A stretch of 64,000 nt of DNA from CAWKAO01 sp963847665 (GTDB taxonomy: Bacteria; Actinomycetota; Humimicrobiia; Humimicrobiales; Humimicrobiaceae). The notes below the pieces were generated by a model that did not search any database, was not told the origin of the DNA, and saw only the letters and a program-made list of their open reading frames with translations. Below are positions 8,919 to 17,539 of the stretch, one piece after another. The DNA is taken from assembly GCA_963847665.1 (NCBI GenBank), contig CAWKAO010000001.1, positions 149,529 to 213,528 of the forward strand, written 5' to 3'. Numbering within the stretch: the first letter of the stretch is position 1; each line of letters opens with the position of its first letter. Made by a program: the position numbers and the translations under genes.

Positions 8919-9419
8919 CTAGCTTTCAGAACTTTTTTGCTGCAGGGTTATAAGCTCATCTAATTTTTTCTTGATATCCTCGATGTCTTCCTGTGTCGGG
9001 ACATTTAATTTGCGCATGACTGATTCCATTTTTTCCTCATAAGACATGCTGGAGACGATTTTGGATTTTGCTTTTTTGCTTTTAGCCATTATTTCTTTTA
9101 CGGCGCTATTGACCTTTTTTTCCATCTCTGTACTGAGAGCTTTTGCTTTTTCAGCGATGTCCTTTACAAGTACATCCTGCTTTTCTTTTAGGGGCCTGCC
9201 CTTTTCGGCCAGTACTTCTATCTTTTCTTTTACAACGACCTCTACCTTATTTGTGTTCTCTTTTGCTTTTTCCACAAGAGTATTTATAAATTCCTGTTGT
9301 TTTTCTTTTGCGAGTGTACCTTTTTTAATAAGTTCCCTTGCAAATTTTTCAGCTTTCTCATAAGAGATAGCAATAATACCAAGACTGGCAAGATAAGTCT
9401 TTTTTATGGTACTTGTCAT
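8919..9419 (-). CDS. Phasin-like coiled-coil protein coupled to ligD
   Basis: This 166-residue protein is rich in lysine, glutamate and alanine. It has a short hydrophobic N-terminal segment (YLASLGIIAISYEKA) and long heptad-like helices to about residue 120. Then comes a second amphipathic stretch (SYEEKMESVMRKLNVPTQEDIEDIKKKLDEL). This matches the phasin superfamily / PHA-regulator-like layout. Its ATG lies one base after the ligD stop, with an AGGAGG SD inside the end of ligD, so it is translationally coupled to the end-joining operon. No polyhydroxyalkanoate gene is in the window, so a storage-granule role is doubtful. The DNA-repair association is inference. Confidence 0.7.
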   Translation of the reverse strand: MTSTIKKTYLASLGIIAISYEKAEKFARELIKKGTLAKEKQQEFINTLVEKAKENTNKVEVVVKEKIEVLAEKGRPLKEKQDVLVKDIAEKAKALSTEMEKKVNSAVKEIMAKSKKAKSKIVSSMSYEEKMESVMRKLNVPTQEDIEDIKKKLDELITLQQKSSES

Positions 9420-9420
9420 A

Positions 9421-10059
9421 TTATCCTCCTATAATTTTTTTCATTTTTTCTATTCTCTCAATACATTTTATCATATCTATACCTTTACCTATTACACCTT
9501 TCCATATATCTCCCAGTTTTTCAAGTCTTATAAATATATTTTTTATATTAAAATCCTCAGGTTCAAATTGTGTTTCAAGTTCTTCCCATAGAAGGGGGGT
9601 GGAGACCGGAGCACCTTCTTTAGGGCGCACACAGTATACAGCCGCGACAGTCTGGCCTATTCTGTTCTGGTAACAATCCAGATAGACTTTTTCGTGCCTT
9701 TTTTCAGGACTTCGATCGGTACTGGTTAAATCAGGCAACCGTATCCTGATAATTTCGGCGATCAATTTCATGAAATACAATGCCTGTTCGTAAGAGTATC
9801 TGGCAGCCAGCGGAAAATAGATATGTATGCCCTTTGAGCCGGAAGTCTTGCAGTATGCGTTGATCTTCAGTTCATTGATGACGTTTCTGGCTTCAATGGC
9901 TACTTTGACGACATCTCTGAAGCTGACATCCAGGGGGTCGAGGTCCAGTATGGCAAAATCAGGATGTTCAAGACTGGATACCCTTGAACTCCATGGATGT
10001 ATATCAATACAGCCAAGATTGACCATATACAGAAGGGAATTTATATCAGCTGCATACAA
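9421..10059 (-). pseudogene. ligD: LigD polymerase domain, 3' part after a frameshift
   Basis: This frame continues the LigD primase-polymerase domain that the upstream frame breaks off. It holds the catalytic LDLDP motif (PDFAILDLDPLD) that binds the metal ions and the SGSKGIHIYFPL segment. In the intact protein this domain adds nucleotides at broken ends during non-homologous end joining. The apparent TTG start at 10059 has no SD. The reading should instead continue from the preceding frame: removing one base within TGCAGCTGAT (around 10050-10056) joins DYFVC to ADINSLLY and restores the family alignment length. Either a sequencing error or a real disruption. Confidence 0.85.
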
Positions 10060-11914
10060 AATAATCTATATAATCCTTTTTAGACCCGGAATATATTCTT
10101 TTAGTGGCCTGGCCCTCCGGCAATGTATAATCCAGGTCCTTCTGGTAAAAACATTCTCCTGTTATACCGTCAGGGCACCTGTTCATCGATTGAAGCCTGT
10201 CTTTTATGTATGGAAGAATATACGGGGCGATCTTGCTATAATATTGGAAAAGATCACTTTTTGTATAACCTTCCTTTGGCCAGAAAACCTTTTTCGGGTG
10301 TTTTAATTCCACCTTGAATACGGGAAATATATTATTCGCATTTTCCCCTGCGGGATGTTCAGCAGCTGTATTATCCTGCTTGTTTTCTTTGGAGGATTTT
10401 TCCAGGATGACATCTTCAGCATTTTTATCATCTCTCATCCCCAGATAAACTGGTTGTCTCATGATCATATCCCGTGTCCATTCTGTAAATCTTACTTCTG
10501 CGACTGTCAAAGGGGCCACCCAGATAGGAGCAGATGTAGTTTTTGGAACATGTGAGAATGGAGAGTTCAAGTTCTTTATTTTATTTAACCTTACATAGAG
10601 TTCTTCTGCTTCTTTCAGGTCAAAACCTGTTCCGACCTGGCCTGTAAAAGTAAGATCACCATCCATGTATACACCGGTTATCAGTGAACCGATTTTTTGT
10701 TTTTGTCCCTTTGCCATGGTAAATCCAGCCACAACCAGTTCCTGCCGCATACTTGTCTTTATCTTTAACCAATCCGCACTCCTGGTACCTGGAACATATA
10801 TGCTGTTTTTCTTTTTAGCCATGATACCTTCGAGCTCGTTCATTTTTGAGATATTGAAGAAATCTACTCCCTTTTCTTCTATAAAGTCACTGAACCTGAT
10901 ATCGGTATGGTCGAGTCCCTTGATCATTTTCTTAAGGATCTTTTTTCTTTCAGTTAGTCTTTCTTCCATGAGGTCTTTACCATCAAGTGCGAGAATATCA
11001 AAGGCATAAAAGACTATTTTGCCCCTCCCGGTTCTAAGGTAATTCTGAAGTCCCTGAAAATCAGACCTTCCATTCTGATCCAGTGCAACGATCTCCCCGT
11101 CGAGAATAGTATTGGCAGGGACACCTAAAAGCGAATCAGCTATCTGTGGAAATTTCTTATTCAGCAGCACACCGTTTCTTGAAAAAATGTAGGAAATGTT
11201 TTCTTTGGTCTGTGCTATTGCCCTGTAACCATCCCACTTTATCTCAAAGATCCAGTCTTTGTCATCAAAGGGTCTATCAGCAGTAGCAGCAAGCATTGGC
11301 TTTAAAGGGGAGGGTGTCAGATCTGTTTTTTTTACCTGTTTTTTTTTGATCAGTTCTTCAGGTATTTCATCATCAGTGAACTCTATGATATCACTGGCAT
11401 ATTCATCATTCTTCTTTATCATCAACCAGTCTTTTTCTGAAGCTTTTTTAAATTTTACAAGTGCAAATTCACCCCTTAACTTCTGGCCCTCAAGAATAAA
11501 TGTAATATGGCCCTTCTGAAGGCCGTCTCTTATCATTTTAGAGCTTTCTTCCCTGTCGTTTACACCGTATGCGTGGTATGTGCCGCTATCCCAGATATAG
11601 ACTTTACCTGCGCCATAATTTCCTTCAGGTATAATCCCTTCAAAATCCCTGTACTCAAATGGATGGTCCTCGACCATCACTGCAAGCCTTTTTTCTTTTG
11701 GATCCAGCGAAGGACCTTTTGGGATAGCCCAGCTTTTAAGCACGCCATCAAGCTCTAACCTTAAGTCGTAATGCAGGTGGGATGCATAATGCTTCTGTAT
11801 TACAAAGACAAGTGACCCCAACCCCTTTTTTGTGTCCGGTTTTTTAACTTCCTCAATTACAGGTTCAGGGGTATTGGTAAAATCTCTTTTTTTCTTATAT
11901 TTATCAAGAGGCAT
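10046..11914 (-). CDS. ligD: ATP-dependent DNA ligase LigD (PE-ligase-start of Pol), frameshifted
   Basis: The 622-residue frame begins with the 3'-phosphoesterase domain (HYASHLHYDLRLELDG, then EDHPFEYRDFEGIIPEGNYG). It continues with the ATP-dependent ligase core, whose adenylated lysine lies in EIKWDGYRA (near residue 227). It ends inside the polymerase domain at DYFVCS. The order PE-LIG-POL is that of Pseudomonas LigD, not of mycobacteria. With Ku it repairs double-strand breaks by non-homologous end joining. Its start overlaps the ku gene by 11 bases, so the pair is translationally coupled. The polymerase remainder follows in another frame (9421-10059). Phosphoesterase and ligase parts look intact. 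Confidence 0.92.
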   Translation of the reverse strand: MPLDKYKKKRDFTNTPEPVIEEVKKPDTKKGLGSLVFVIQKHYASHLHYDLRLELDGVLKSWAIPKGPSLDPKEKRLAVMVEDHPFEYRDFEGIIPEGNYGAGKVYIWDSGTYHAYGVNDREESSKMIRDGLQKGHITFILEGQKLRGEFALVKFKKASEKDWLMIKKNDEYASDIIEFTDDEIPEELIKKKQVKKTDLTPSPLKPMLAATADRPFDDKDWIFEIKWDGYRAIAQTKENISYIFSRNGVLLNKKFPQIADSLLGVPANTILDGEIVALDQNGRSDFQGLQNYLRTGRGKIVFYAFDILALDGKDLMEERLTERKKILKKMIKGLDHTDIRFSDFIEEKGVDFFNISKMNELEGIMAKKKNSIYVPGTRSADWLKIKTSMRQELVVAGFTMAKGQKQKIGSLITGVYMDGDLTFTGQVGTGFDLKEAEELYVRLNKIKNLNSPFSHVPKTTSAPIWVAPLTVAEVRFTEWTRDMIMRQPVYLGMRDDKNAEDVILEKSSKENKQDNTAAEHPAGENANNIFPVFKVELKHPKKVFWPKEGYTKSDLFQYYSKIAPYILPYIKDRLQSMNRCPDGITGECFYQKDLDYTLPEGQATKRIYSGSKKDYIDYFVCS

Positions 11915-12695
11915 TCTTTTTCATCCTTGCTTCATCAAGGCTTTGCTTGAGTTTTGACATAAGGTCCACTATTTCTCCAGGTTTTTCCAGGACTTTTTCT
12001 TCAGTTGAACTTATCTTACCTGTTTTTATTTTTTCTTCGATCAGCAGCTTCAATTCCTTCGTATAATTATCCCTGAAATCAGCGGGATTAAAAGCGGCGC
12101 TTAATTGATCTATAAGCATAATAGCAGTCTCTACTTCTTTCTGTGACAGCTTGTTTTCAGGTGGGATATTTAGATCAGCAGTATCCCTTATCTCACTTTG
12201 AAACCTTATCTTATTTAATATCAACAGATCTTTTTCAGCTTTTAGAATACCCAGATGCTCAAGATTATGCAGGACATAGCGGGAAACTCCCACCATACCT
12301 GATTTTTTTAGTGCTTCCCGGAGCAGGCTGTAGACTTTTGCAGCACTTTTTCCGGGTTCGAGGTAGTAGGGCTGCTCAAAATATTTTGTCTCTATCTCAC
12401 TTTCAGGGCAAAATTGGACTATTTCAATATTTTCGGTCCTTTTAGAGTAGGCTTTTTTAAAGTCCTCGTCATCAAGAGTTATAAAACTACCCTTTTTATA
12501 TTCATAACTTTTTATGATCTTATCAAACGGGACCTCTTCCCCCGTTGACTTGCATACTCTCATATATTTTATTGGGCAGTTATCATCCTCTCTGACAAGG
12601 TGAAAATCAGGTTTTCTGTCTTCTGTAGCTTTAAACATCCTGACAGGTATAAGTATAAGGCCAAATGTGATTGCTCCTTCCCATAATGGTCTCAT
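11904..12695 (-). CDS. ku: Ku protein, non-homologous end joining
   Basis: The product (263 residues from the ATG at 12695) opens with MRPLWEGAITFGLILIPVRM, the signature start of bacterial Ku, and runs through the ring-forming beta-barrel core. The charged C-terminal tail probably recruits LigD. Ku homodimers encircle broken DNA ends and bring in LigD. I choose ATG 12695 because a GGGAG SD lies five bases upstream; a TTG four codons earlier overlaps that SD. ku is the first gene of the ku-ligD-phasin operon. Confidence 0.95.
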   Translation of the reverse strand: MRPLWEGAITFGLILIPVRMFKATEDRKPDFHLVREDDNCPIKYMRVCKSTGEEVPFDKIIKSYEYKKGSFITLDDEDFKKAYSKRTENIEIVQFCPESEIETKYFEQPYYLEPGKSAAKVYSLLREALKKSGMVGVSRYVLHNLEHLGILKAEKDLLILNKIRFQSEIRDTADLNIPPENKLSQKEVETAIMLIDQLSAAFNPADFRDNYTKELKLLIEEKIKTGKISSTEEKVLEKPGEIVDLMSKLKQSLDEARMKKNAS

Positions 12696-12871
12696 AATAT
12701 CTCCCAATTCTAAAAATCAAATTATATTTGAAATAATATCTATATCAGAAATAATTAGTAAAAATAGTATTAGTTATTTTATAATATTATTCACATAATA
12801 GTAACAAGGTATAATGTTTATAAAATTATTGACTCTAAACACTGGTTTTGATCCGGAAAGGAGAAAAAACT

Positions 12872-13306
12872 TTGAAGGAATTTAAACAATTTATTATGCG
12901 TGGAAGTGTAGTCGATCTTGCCGTGGGCATTATCATCGGAGTAGCATTCAGTGCTGTGATCAATTCTCTGGTCAAAGACATCTTAATGCCTCCAATAGGG
13001 CTTGCACTCGGAAAAGTCGATTTTGTAAATCTCTTTGCAGTATTAAAACAAGGAGTTCCTGCCGGGCCATATCTTTCACTTGAAGCAGCCCGATCGGCAG
13101 GTGCGGTGACACTTAACTATGGTGTTTTTGTAAATACTGTAATCAGTTTTATTATAATCGCGCTAGTCATCTTCCTTATTATCAAAGGCATAAATAGTCT
13201 AAAGAAAAAAGAAGAGGCAAAAGTCATAACTAAATCATGCCCTTACTGTTTTTCAGTAATAAATCTGGAAGCTACCAGATGTCCAAACTGTACATCAAAG
13301 CTTTAA
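12872..13306 (+). CDS. mscL: Large-conductance mechanosensitive channel MscL with zinc-ribbon tail
   Basis: The first 100 residues are a standard MscL: MKEFKQFIMRGSVVDLAVGIIIG leads into TM1, followed by a periplasmic loop and TM2. As a homopentamer it opens under membrane tension to release solutes on hypo-osmotic shock. The usual C-terminal helical bundle is replaced by a four-cysteine motif (Cys123, 126, 137 and 140, CPYC...CPNC) typical of a zinc ribbon. I start at TTG 12872, nine bases after AAAGGAG; a TTG at 12848 would place that SD inside the gene. It is monocistronic and divergent from ku. Confidence 0.93.
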   Translation: MKEFKQFIMRGSVVDLAVGIIIGVAFSAVINSLVKDILMPPIGLALGKVDFVNLFAVLKQGVPAGPYLSLEAARSAGAVTLNYGVFVNTVISFIIIALVIFLIIKGINSLKKKEEAKVITKSCPYCFSVINLEATRCPNCTSKL

Positions 13307-13405
13307 ATATCAGGGCATAAAATAGGGATGTAAAGAAATTTAATAAAAAAATATGAAAAAAGGATCCAATATCCGGGGATATCAGGGATCTGAAGAAGGT
13401 TGTGA

Positions 13406-13960
13406 TTGCTGATGACGATATTTATTTCAGACAGGAAGAGAATATTAAAATGGGAGATGTTCGGAATACTTTTTATTGTCTTGCTCGGTTCGTTCCTACA
13501 TTTTGCCTTTGAGCTTAGCGGCAGTATCAGGGCAGTTGCCCTGATAGGAGCTGTAAATGAAAGTGTCTGGGAACATCTAAAGATCGGTTTCTGGCCTGCA
13601 TTTATCTGGGCGTTTATTGAATTCTTTGTCTTTGGAAAGAGGACTAAAAATTTTCTCTTTGCAAAAGGTCTTTCTTTTATGCTCATCGGACTTTTAATAA
13701 CCGGTATTTATTATGGTTCAGTGGCTTTTGGGGTTGAAAGCCTTGTGCTCGATATAGGGAATTTTATTGTGTCTATCATAATAGCCCAGATAATTAGCTA
13801 CAGGATAAACCTGGTCCAGAAGCATTATAAGGTGTTAAATGTAATAGGTATTTTTCTCATAATTATAAATATAGCAGTTTTCAGTCTTTTGACTTATTTT
13901 CCTCCACAATGTCCTCTTTTTAAAGATCCGGTCTCTGGAGGTTATGGGATAGTAGATTAG
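13406..13960 (+). CDS. DUF6512-family multi-pass membrane protein
   Basis: This 184-residue protein has about six hydrophobic segments. It carries the stretch ALIGAVNESVWEHLKIGFWPA near residue 50, which I associate with DUF6512 membrane proteins of unknown function. Either TTG 13406 or ATG 13412 may start it; an AAGAAGG sequence lies upstream. Its last four bases overlap the end of the convergent HD-GYP remnant. No pathway can be suggested. Confidence 0.7.
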   Translation: MLMTIFISDRKRILKWEMFGILFIVLLGSFLHFAFELSGSIRAVALIGAVNESVWEHLKIGFWPAFIWAFIEFFVFGKRTKNFLFAKGLSFMLIGLLITGIYYGSVAFGVESLVLDIGNFIVSIIIAQIISYRINLVQKHYKVLNVIGIFLIIINIAVFSLLTYFPPQCPLFKDPVSGGYGIVD

Positions 13961-14823
13961 ACTCCCACCTTTGTCCTATTCAGGAGTCTTATAAATTTTT
14001 TTATCAAATCCGGGTCAAACTGTGTTCCTGCAGCTTTTTTAATTTCTTTTAATGCGCCTATTACAGGTATCGACTCCTTGTAGGGTTGGTCATGGGTCAT
14101 GACATCAAATGCATCGATTATTGATATTATCCTTGATTCAAAGGGGATCTCTTCTCCCTTTAAGCCCTGGGGATACCCGGAACCATCAAATTTTTCATGG
14201 TGCGAAAGGACAATCGGTGCGATTCGGGAAAGTTGAGTGGAAGACTCGCATATGCTGCAACCTATTTCCGGATGTCTTTTTAAAATATCCCATTCTCTTT
14301 CAGTGCGAGAATCTTTCTTTTCCAGAAGCTCATCAGATACTGCGATCTTACCTATATCATGCAGTGACGCAAGAAGTGAAAGGTTATCCAGTTTTTCCTG
14401 TTCAAGATACAGCACCCTGCCTATCTCAAGAGCAAGTTCCTGGACCCTCTGGGTATGTTTTTCGGTTTCAAAGTTCTTTTCAAAAAGGGCAGTGGTCAGG
14501 GAAGAAATGATAGAGCTTGAAAGACCTTTTTTCTCGATCAGTTTATTCTTGTACATGTTGTCCTCAGCTTCGCTTATTATACTATCGATCTCCTGTTTAT
14601 AAGTCTCCTTGGAAGCAAAACCGAGGGCGACACTGATCGGGATTTTATATCTTGATGTCTTTTTACATGCTTCTTTTATCCTCCTGACTATTTGTTTTGC
14701 ATAATCTTTTGGTGTCAGTGGGAGCAGAACAGCATATTCATCCCCACCCCAGCGTGCTATTATGTCTTCCTTCCTGCAGAAACCCTGTATCGATTTAGCT
14801 ACATTCTGAAGCAGTTTATCGCC
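13957..14823 (-). pseudogene. 5'-truncated GGDEF-HD-GYP cyclic-di-GMP protein
   Basis: An open frame from 14823 to 13957 encodes the second half of a GGDEF domain (GDKLLQNVAKS, then the active-site version RWGGDEYAVLLP). It is fused to a complete HD-GYP phosphodiesterase domain, with HD in LHDIGK and the HHEKFDGSGYP signature. The first half of the GGDEF domain is missing. Codons just before GDKLL read as stop TAA, and degV ends 14 bases further. An internal ATG at 14556 could still make a 199-residue HD-GYP protein that degrades cyclic di-GMP. Full-length relatives would have an intact GGDEF and often a sensor, so this is a gene remnant or a rearrangement junction. Confidence 0.8.
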
Positions 14824-14837
14824 TTATGGTGAGATCT

Positions 14838-15710
14838 TTATCGAGCAGGTATTGCGGCAAGGCCTATAACAGTGGGCCCTGAATGGGTACCTATGACAGG
14901 GGTTATTTCTGAAAAGATTATTTCTTCTATATCCAGATCTGGTATTTCTGATATCTGTTGCTTAATATTGAGTGCTGACTCCAGTTCATTTCCATAAAAA
15001 ATGCCGATCCTTATTTTACCTTTACCGGTAAAAGTATTTTTTAATTCATGGAGTATTATATTTACTGCGCCTTTTTTGGTCCTTGAGATCTTAAATACTT
15101 TTACCTTGCCATCATCTGTAGAAAAAACAGGTTTTATTTTTAACATATAGTTCAATAGTTTTTTAAGGCCTGTAATCCGGCCTCCCTTCAAAAGATATTC
15201 GAAATTTTCTACAGTCGCCATAAACACTGCATTATCAATAAGGTACCTTATAAAGTCTTTTATTTTATCCGGTTCTATTTTATTCTCTGTTTCCAGTCTC
15301 TTTATTTCCATTGCTGCTCCTAGAACTATCAAACCAAGAGCCAGAGAGACTGTTTTAGAGTCGAATACTTCTATTACTTTATCAGGAAATCTTTGTCTCG
15401 CCAGATTTGCAGAATCGAAAGTGTTTGATAACTTTGCACTGAGATGTATGGAATAAATTATATCAGGGTTATCTTTTTCTATGATCGAAGAATAAAGAGC
15501 AATAAAATCTTTCGGTGAGGGTGCAGACGTCTTTACATCTACATTGCTTTCAAGAAGCTTATAGATCCTGTCATTTGTGATATCGATCTTGTCACGATAT
15601 TCTTTATTTTGTGAATGGATATAGAGAGGAGCAATACCAATATTATATTTATTCAACAGTTCCTCTGGAAGATCAGATGTACTATCCGTTACTATAAATA
15701 TTTTTTTCAT
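14838..15710 (-). CDS. DegV family fatty-acid-binding protein
   Basis: This 290-residue protein starts MKKIFIVTDSTSDLPEELLNKYNI and contains SAPSPKDF and the C-terminal TPVIGTHSGPTVIGL. All are DegV (EDD fold) hallmarks. DegV proteins bind a fatty acid and, as FakB, present it to a fatty-acid kinase for phospholipid synthesis. No fakA is in the window. An AAGGA SD precedes the ATG. The C-terminus is complete even though the next gene downstream is truncated. It is likely transcribed with the HD-GYP remnant. Confidence 0.9.
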   Translation of the reverse strand: MKKIFIVTDSTSDLPEELLNKYNIGIAPLYIHSQNKEYRDKIDITNDRIYKLLESNVDVKTSAPSPKDFIALYSSIIEKDNPDIIYSIHLSAKLSNTFDSANLARQRFPDKVIEVFDSKTVSLALGLIVLGAAMEIKRLETENKIEPDKIKDFIRYLIDNAVFMATVENFEYLLKGGRITGLKKLLNYMLKIKPVFSTDDGKVKVFKISRTKKGAVNIILHELKNTFTGKGKIRIGIFYGNELESALNIKQQISEIPDLDIEEIIFSEITPVIGTHSGPTVIGLAAIPAR

Positions 15711-16041
15711 AACTAAGATCCTTCAAATATAATCTTCTAAGGTCTCAGTTTCTGTTTCTGCAGATTGATAAATAAGATCTTTGGTGCACCAAACAGTACT
15801 TTCTTTAATAGTCCAAGTGATCTTTGAAGCATCTGTTTTTTAAATAGGTTTTATTTAAAAATAGAAAATGATCTATGATATTATACCAGCACTCAAATGC
15901 TATAACAACAAAAGTCTACCCACAAATCTTTTCTTACTGTTACTTAGGGATCTTATAACAGTTTATATTTAATGCAGGACTTTATTATTGATCAGTAAGC
16001 CTCTGCTTGATTTGCAACAAACAATACTGAAAGGAAAAACA
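15711..16041. other. 331-base intergenic region between degV and DUF4332 genes
   Basis: AT-rich divergent promoter region containing the doubtful 31-codon frame at 15737-15832. The GATCTTT motif recurs near both ends. I see no strong promoter match or hairpin. Confidence 0.3.
15737..15832 (-). CDS. Possible 31-residue basic peptide upstream of degV
   Basis: A 31-codon frame (starting MLQRSLGLLKKVLF) ends 27 bases before the degV start. It is basic and hydrophobic, and reads like the C-terminal tail of a longer protein. No SD precedes its ATG, and the frame is open only a few codons further upstream. It may be a gene remnant, a leader peptide of degV or chance. Weakly supported. Confidence 0.2.
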   Translation of the reverse strand: MLQRSLGLLKKVLFGAPKILFINLQKQKLRP

Positions 16042-16446
16042 ATGGCAAGCATAATAGAAATAGAAGGAATAGGCTCCGAATATAAGAAGAAGCTGGCAGT
16101 TGCCGGGATCAAAACCACGGAGGGGCTGCTTAAAAGAGGTGCAACACCTAAAGGCAGGAAAGAAATAGAAGAAAAAACAGGTATTGGCCACAAGCTTATA
16201 CTTGAATGGGTAAATCTTTCAGATCTGTTCAGGGTCAAAGGAATAGGGGAGCAATACTCAGATCTGCTTGAAGAGGCAGGGGTAGATACTGTAGTAGAAC
16301 TGTCAAACAGGAATGCTGAAAACCTTTACACAAAAGTCATTGAGATAAATAATTCGAAGAGACTTGTAAGAAAGCCACCAGCCCTGACAATGATAAAAGC
16401 CTGGATACAACAGGCAAAAAAACTTAATAGAGTTGTTCAGTATTAG
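16042..16446 (+). CDS. DUF4332 helix-hairpin-helix protein
   Basis: This 134-residue protein has two repeats of a helix-hairpin-helix-like unit (IEGIGSEYKKKLAVAGIKTTEGLL, and VKGIGEQYSDLLEEAGVDTVVEL about 65 residues later). That is the DUF4332 layout, and such folds often contact nucleic acids without known sequence specificity. I choose ATG 16042, preceded by GAAAGGA, over an in-frame upstream start at 15988. It lies 30 bases before a LysM-domain gene on the same strand, probably in one transcript. Function is unknown. Confidence 0.8.
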   Translation: MASIIEIEGIGSEYKKKLAVAGIKTTEGLLKRGATPKGRKEIEEKTGIGHKLILEWVNLSDLFRVKGIGEQYSDLLEEAGVDTVVELSNRNAENLYTKVIEINNSKRLVRKPPALTMIKAWIQQAKKLNRVVQY

Positions 16447-16476
16447 AATATCAAAATCTAATAAGGGAGATAAACA

Positions 16477-16866
16477 ATGGGTTTAGAAGATGAAATGAAA
16501 GCACGTATGGAAGGGGCAAAAAAAATCCAGCAGGAGATCATCTCAAAGCGAAGAGCAGCTCAGTCAGCAGCCAGACCCGGCTCCAGACCTGGTTCAATCA
16601 TCACACCAGGTGCAGCAAGTATTCATGGTAATGTAAATGGTCCTCTTTCAACTGCTGCAAGTTTTTCTAAAATCATTGCCGAATATACTGTCAAAAAGGG
16701 AGACACACTAAGCCAGATCGCCAAGGACCATTATGGATCCGGAAGCCAACCCTACTGGAAATTGATCCAGGAAGCAAATAAAGATATTATCAAGGATGCA
16801 AATCTTATTTATCCCGGGCAGGTTTTTAAGATACCGGTACTTCCTGAAGTATTAAAAAAGAAATAA
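16477..16866 (+). CDS. LysM domain protein without signal peptide
   Basis: This 129-residue protein has a charged N-terminal helix and a low-complexity linker (about 25-65, rich in Ala, Gly, Pro and Ser). It ends in a LysM domain (YTVKKGDTLSQIAKDHYG to YPGQVFKIPVL, residues about 69-121). There is no signal sequence, so it is probably cytoplasmic, like the potassium-binding YgaU/Kbp type rather than a peptidoglycan hydrolase. A GGGAG SD supports the ATG. The neighbouring DUF4332 gene is likely in the same operon. Confidence 0.8.
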   Translation: MGLEDEMKARMEGAKKIQQEIISKRRAAQSAARPGSRPGSIITPGAASIHGNVNGPLSTAASFSKIIAEYTVKKGDTLSQIAKDHYGSGSQPYWKLIQEANKDIIKDANLIYPGQVFKIPVLPEVLKKK

Positions 16867-16915
16867 AAAGTTCTATAGTTATTTTCATTATTGTTACAAT
16901 AAACTTCAGAACAGT

Positions 16916-17491
16916 TCAGTTCTCCTGTTGAGGCATTTTTTCTATTGCTATTAGCCTCTCCATTATTGGCGGATGGGAGTAGATGATGTTTTTCAATAAA
17001 GACCCTGGAGATACATTGGATAGATTGGTCACTGCGATATTCTGAAATATTTCAATCTGGGATTCTTTGTCTCCAGTCAATTCTATTGCTGTACTGTCTG
17101 CCTGTTTTTCAAACTGCCTGGATATAAGGTTTTGAAGAGGCATGCTTAAATAACTTATGAGGCTGAAAAGTATAAATAAAACGATTACAAGACGCACACT
17201 ATTTCCAAGGCCTGCAGTTGAAAGGAAAATGCTAAGAAAATAGGATATAAGTATCACACCTGCTGATCCGAAAAGTATACTCCACAGAATATGCCTGTAC
17301 TTCCAGTGTCCTATTTCATGCGATATGACACTTAAGGTCTCATCTTCTGAGTGATTTTTTAACAGGTTGTCATATATGACTATTCTCTTTGTACTGCCGA
17401 TTCCGGTAAAATAAGCATTTATCCTTGTAGTTTTATTGCTCGCATCTGCCACAAGTACCCTGTCTATCTCTATACCTGCTTTTTCAGTCAA
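16916..17491 (-). pseudogene. M48 (Ste24-like) protease, catalytic part after frameshifts
   Basis: This frame carries the zinc protease centre: HEIGH at residues 58-62 and the third ligand region EKQADSTAIEL. It also has the VLVADASNKTTRINAYFTG segment typical of Ste24/CAAX protease 1 homologues. The apparent start is a TTG at 17491 inside what should be the middle of the protein. The N-terminal membrane half is in another frame upstream (17540-18190), and a short third frame bridges the two. Family identification is firm. Whether an active protein is made depends on whether the frameshifts are real. Confidence 0.85.
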
Positions 17492-17539
17492 AGCTTATGT
17501 ATCTTGTTGTTGAGACTCACGTTTTCCAGGGGTGTGAAC

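Noticed and set aside
8919..9419. PHA granule phasin as a firm function
   Set aside because: No PHA synthase, depolymerase or regulator is near; the fold-level similarity alone does not prove storage-granule binding.
12848..12871. Upstream TTG start for mscL
   Set aside because: The AAAGGAG SD at 12857-12863 would lie inside the gene; TTG 12872 fits both SD spacing and the family N-terminus.
15737..15832. 31-residue basic frame as a firm gene
   Set aside because: No SD and no recognised family; kept only as a weak entry.
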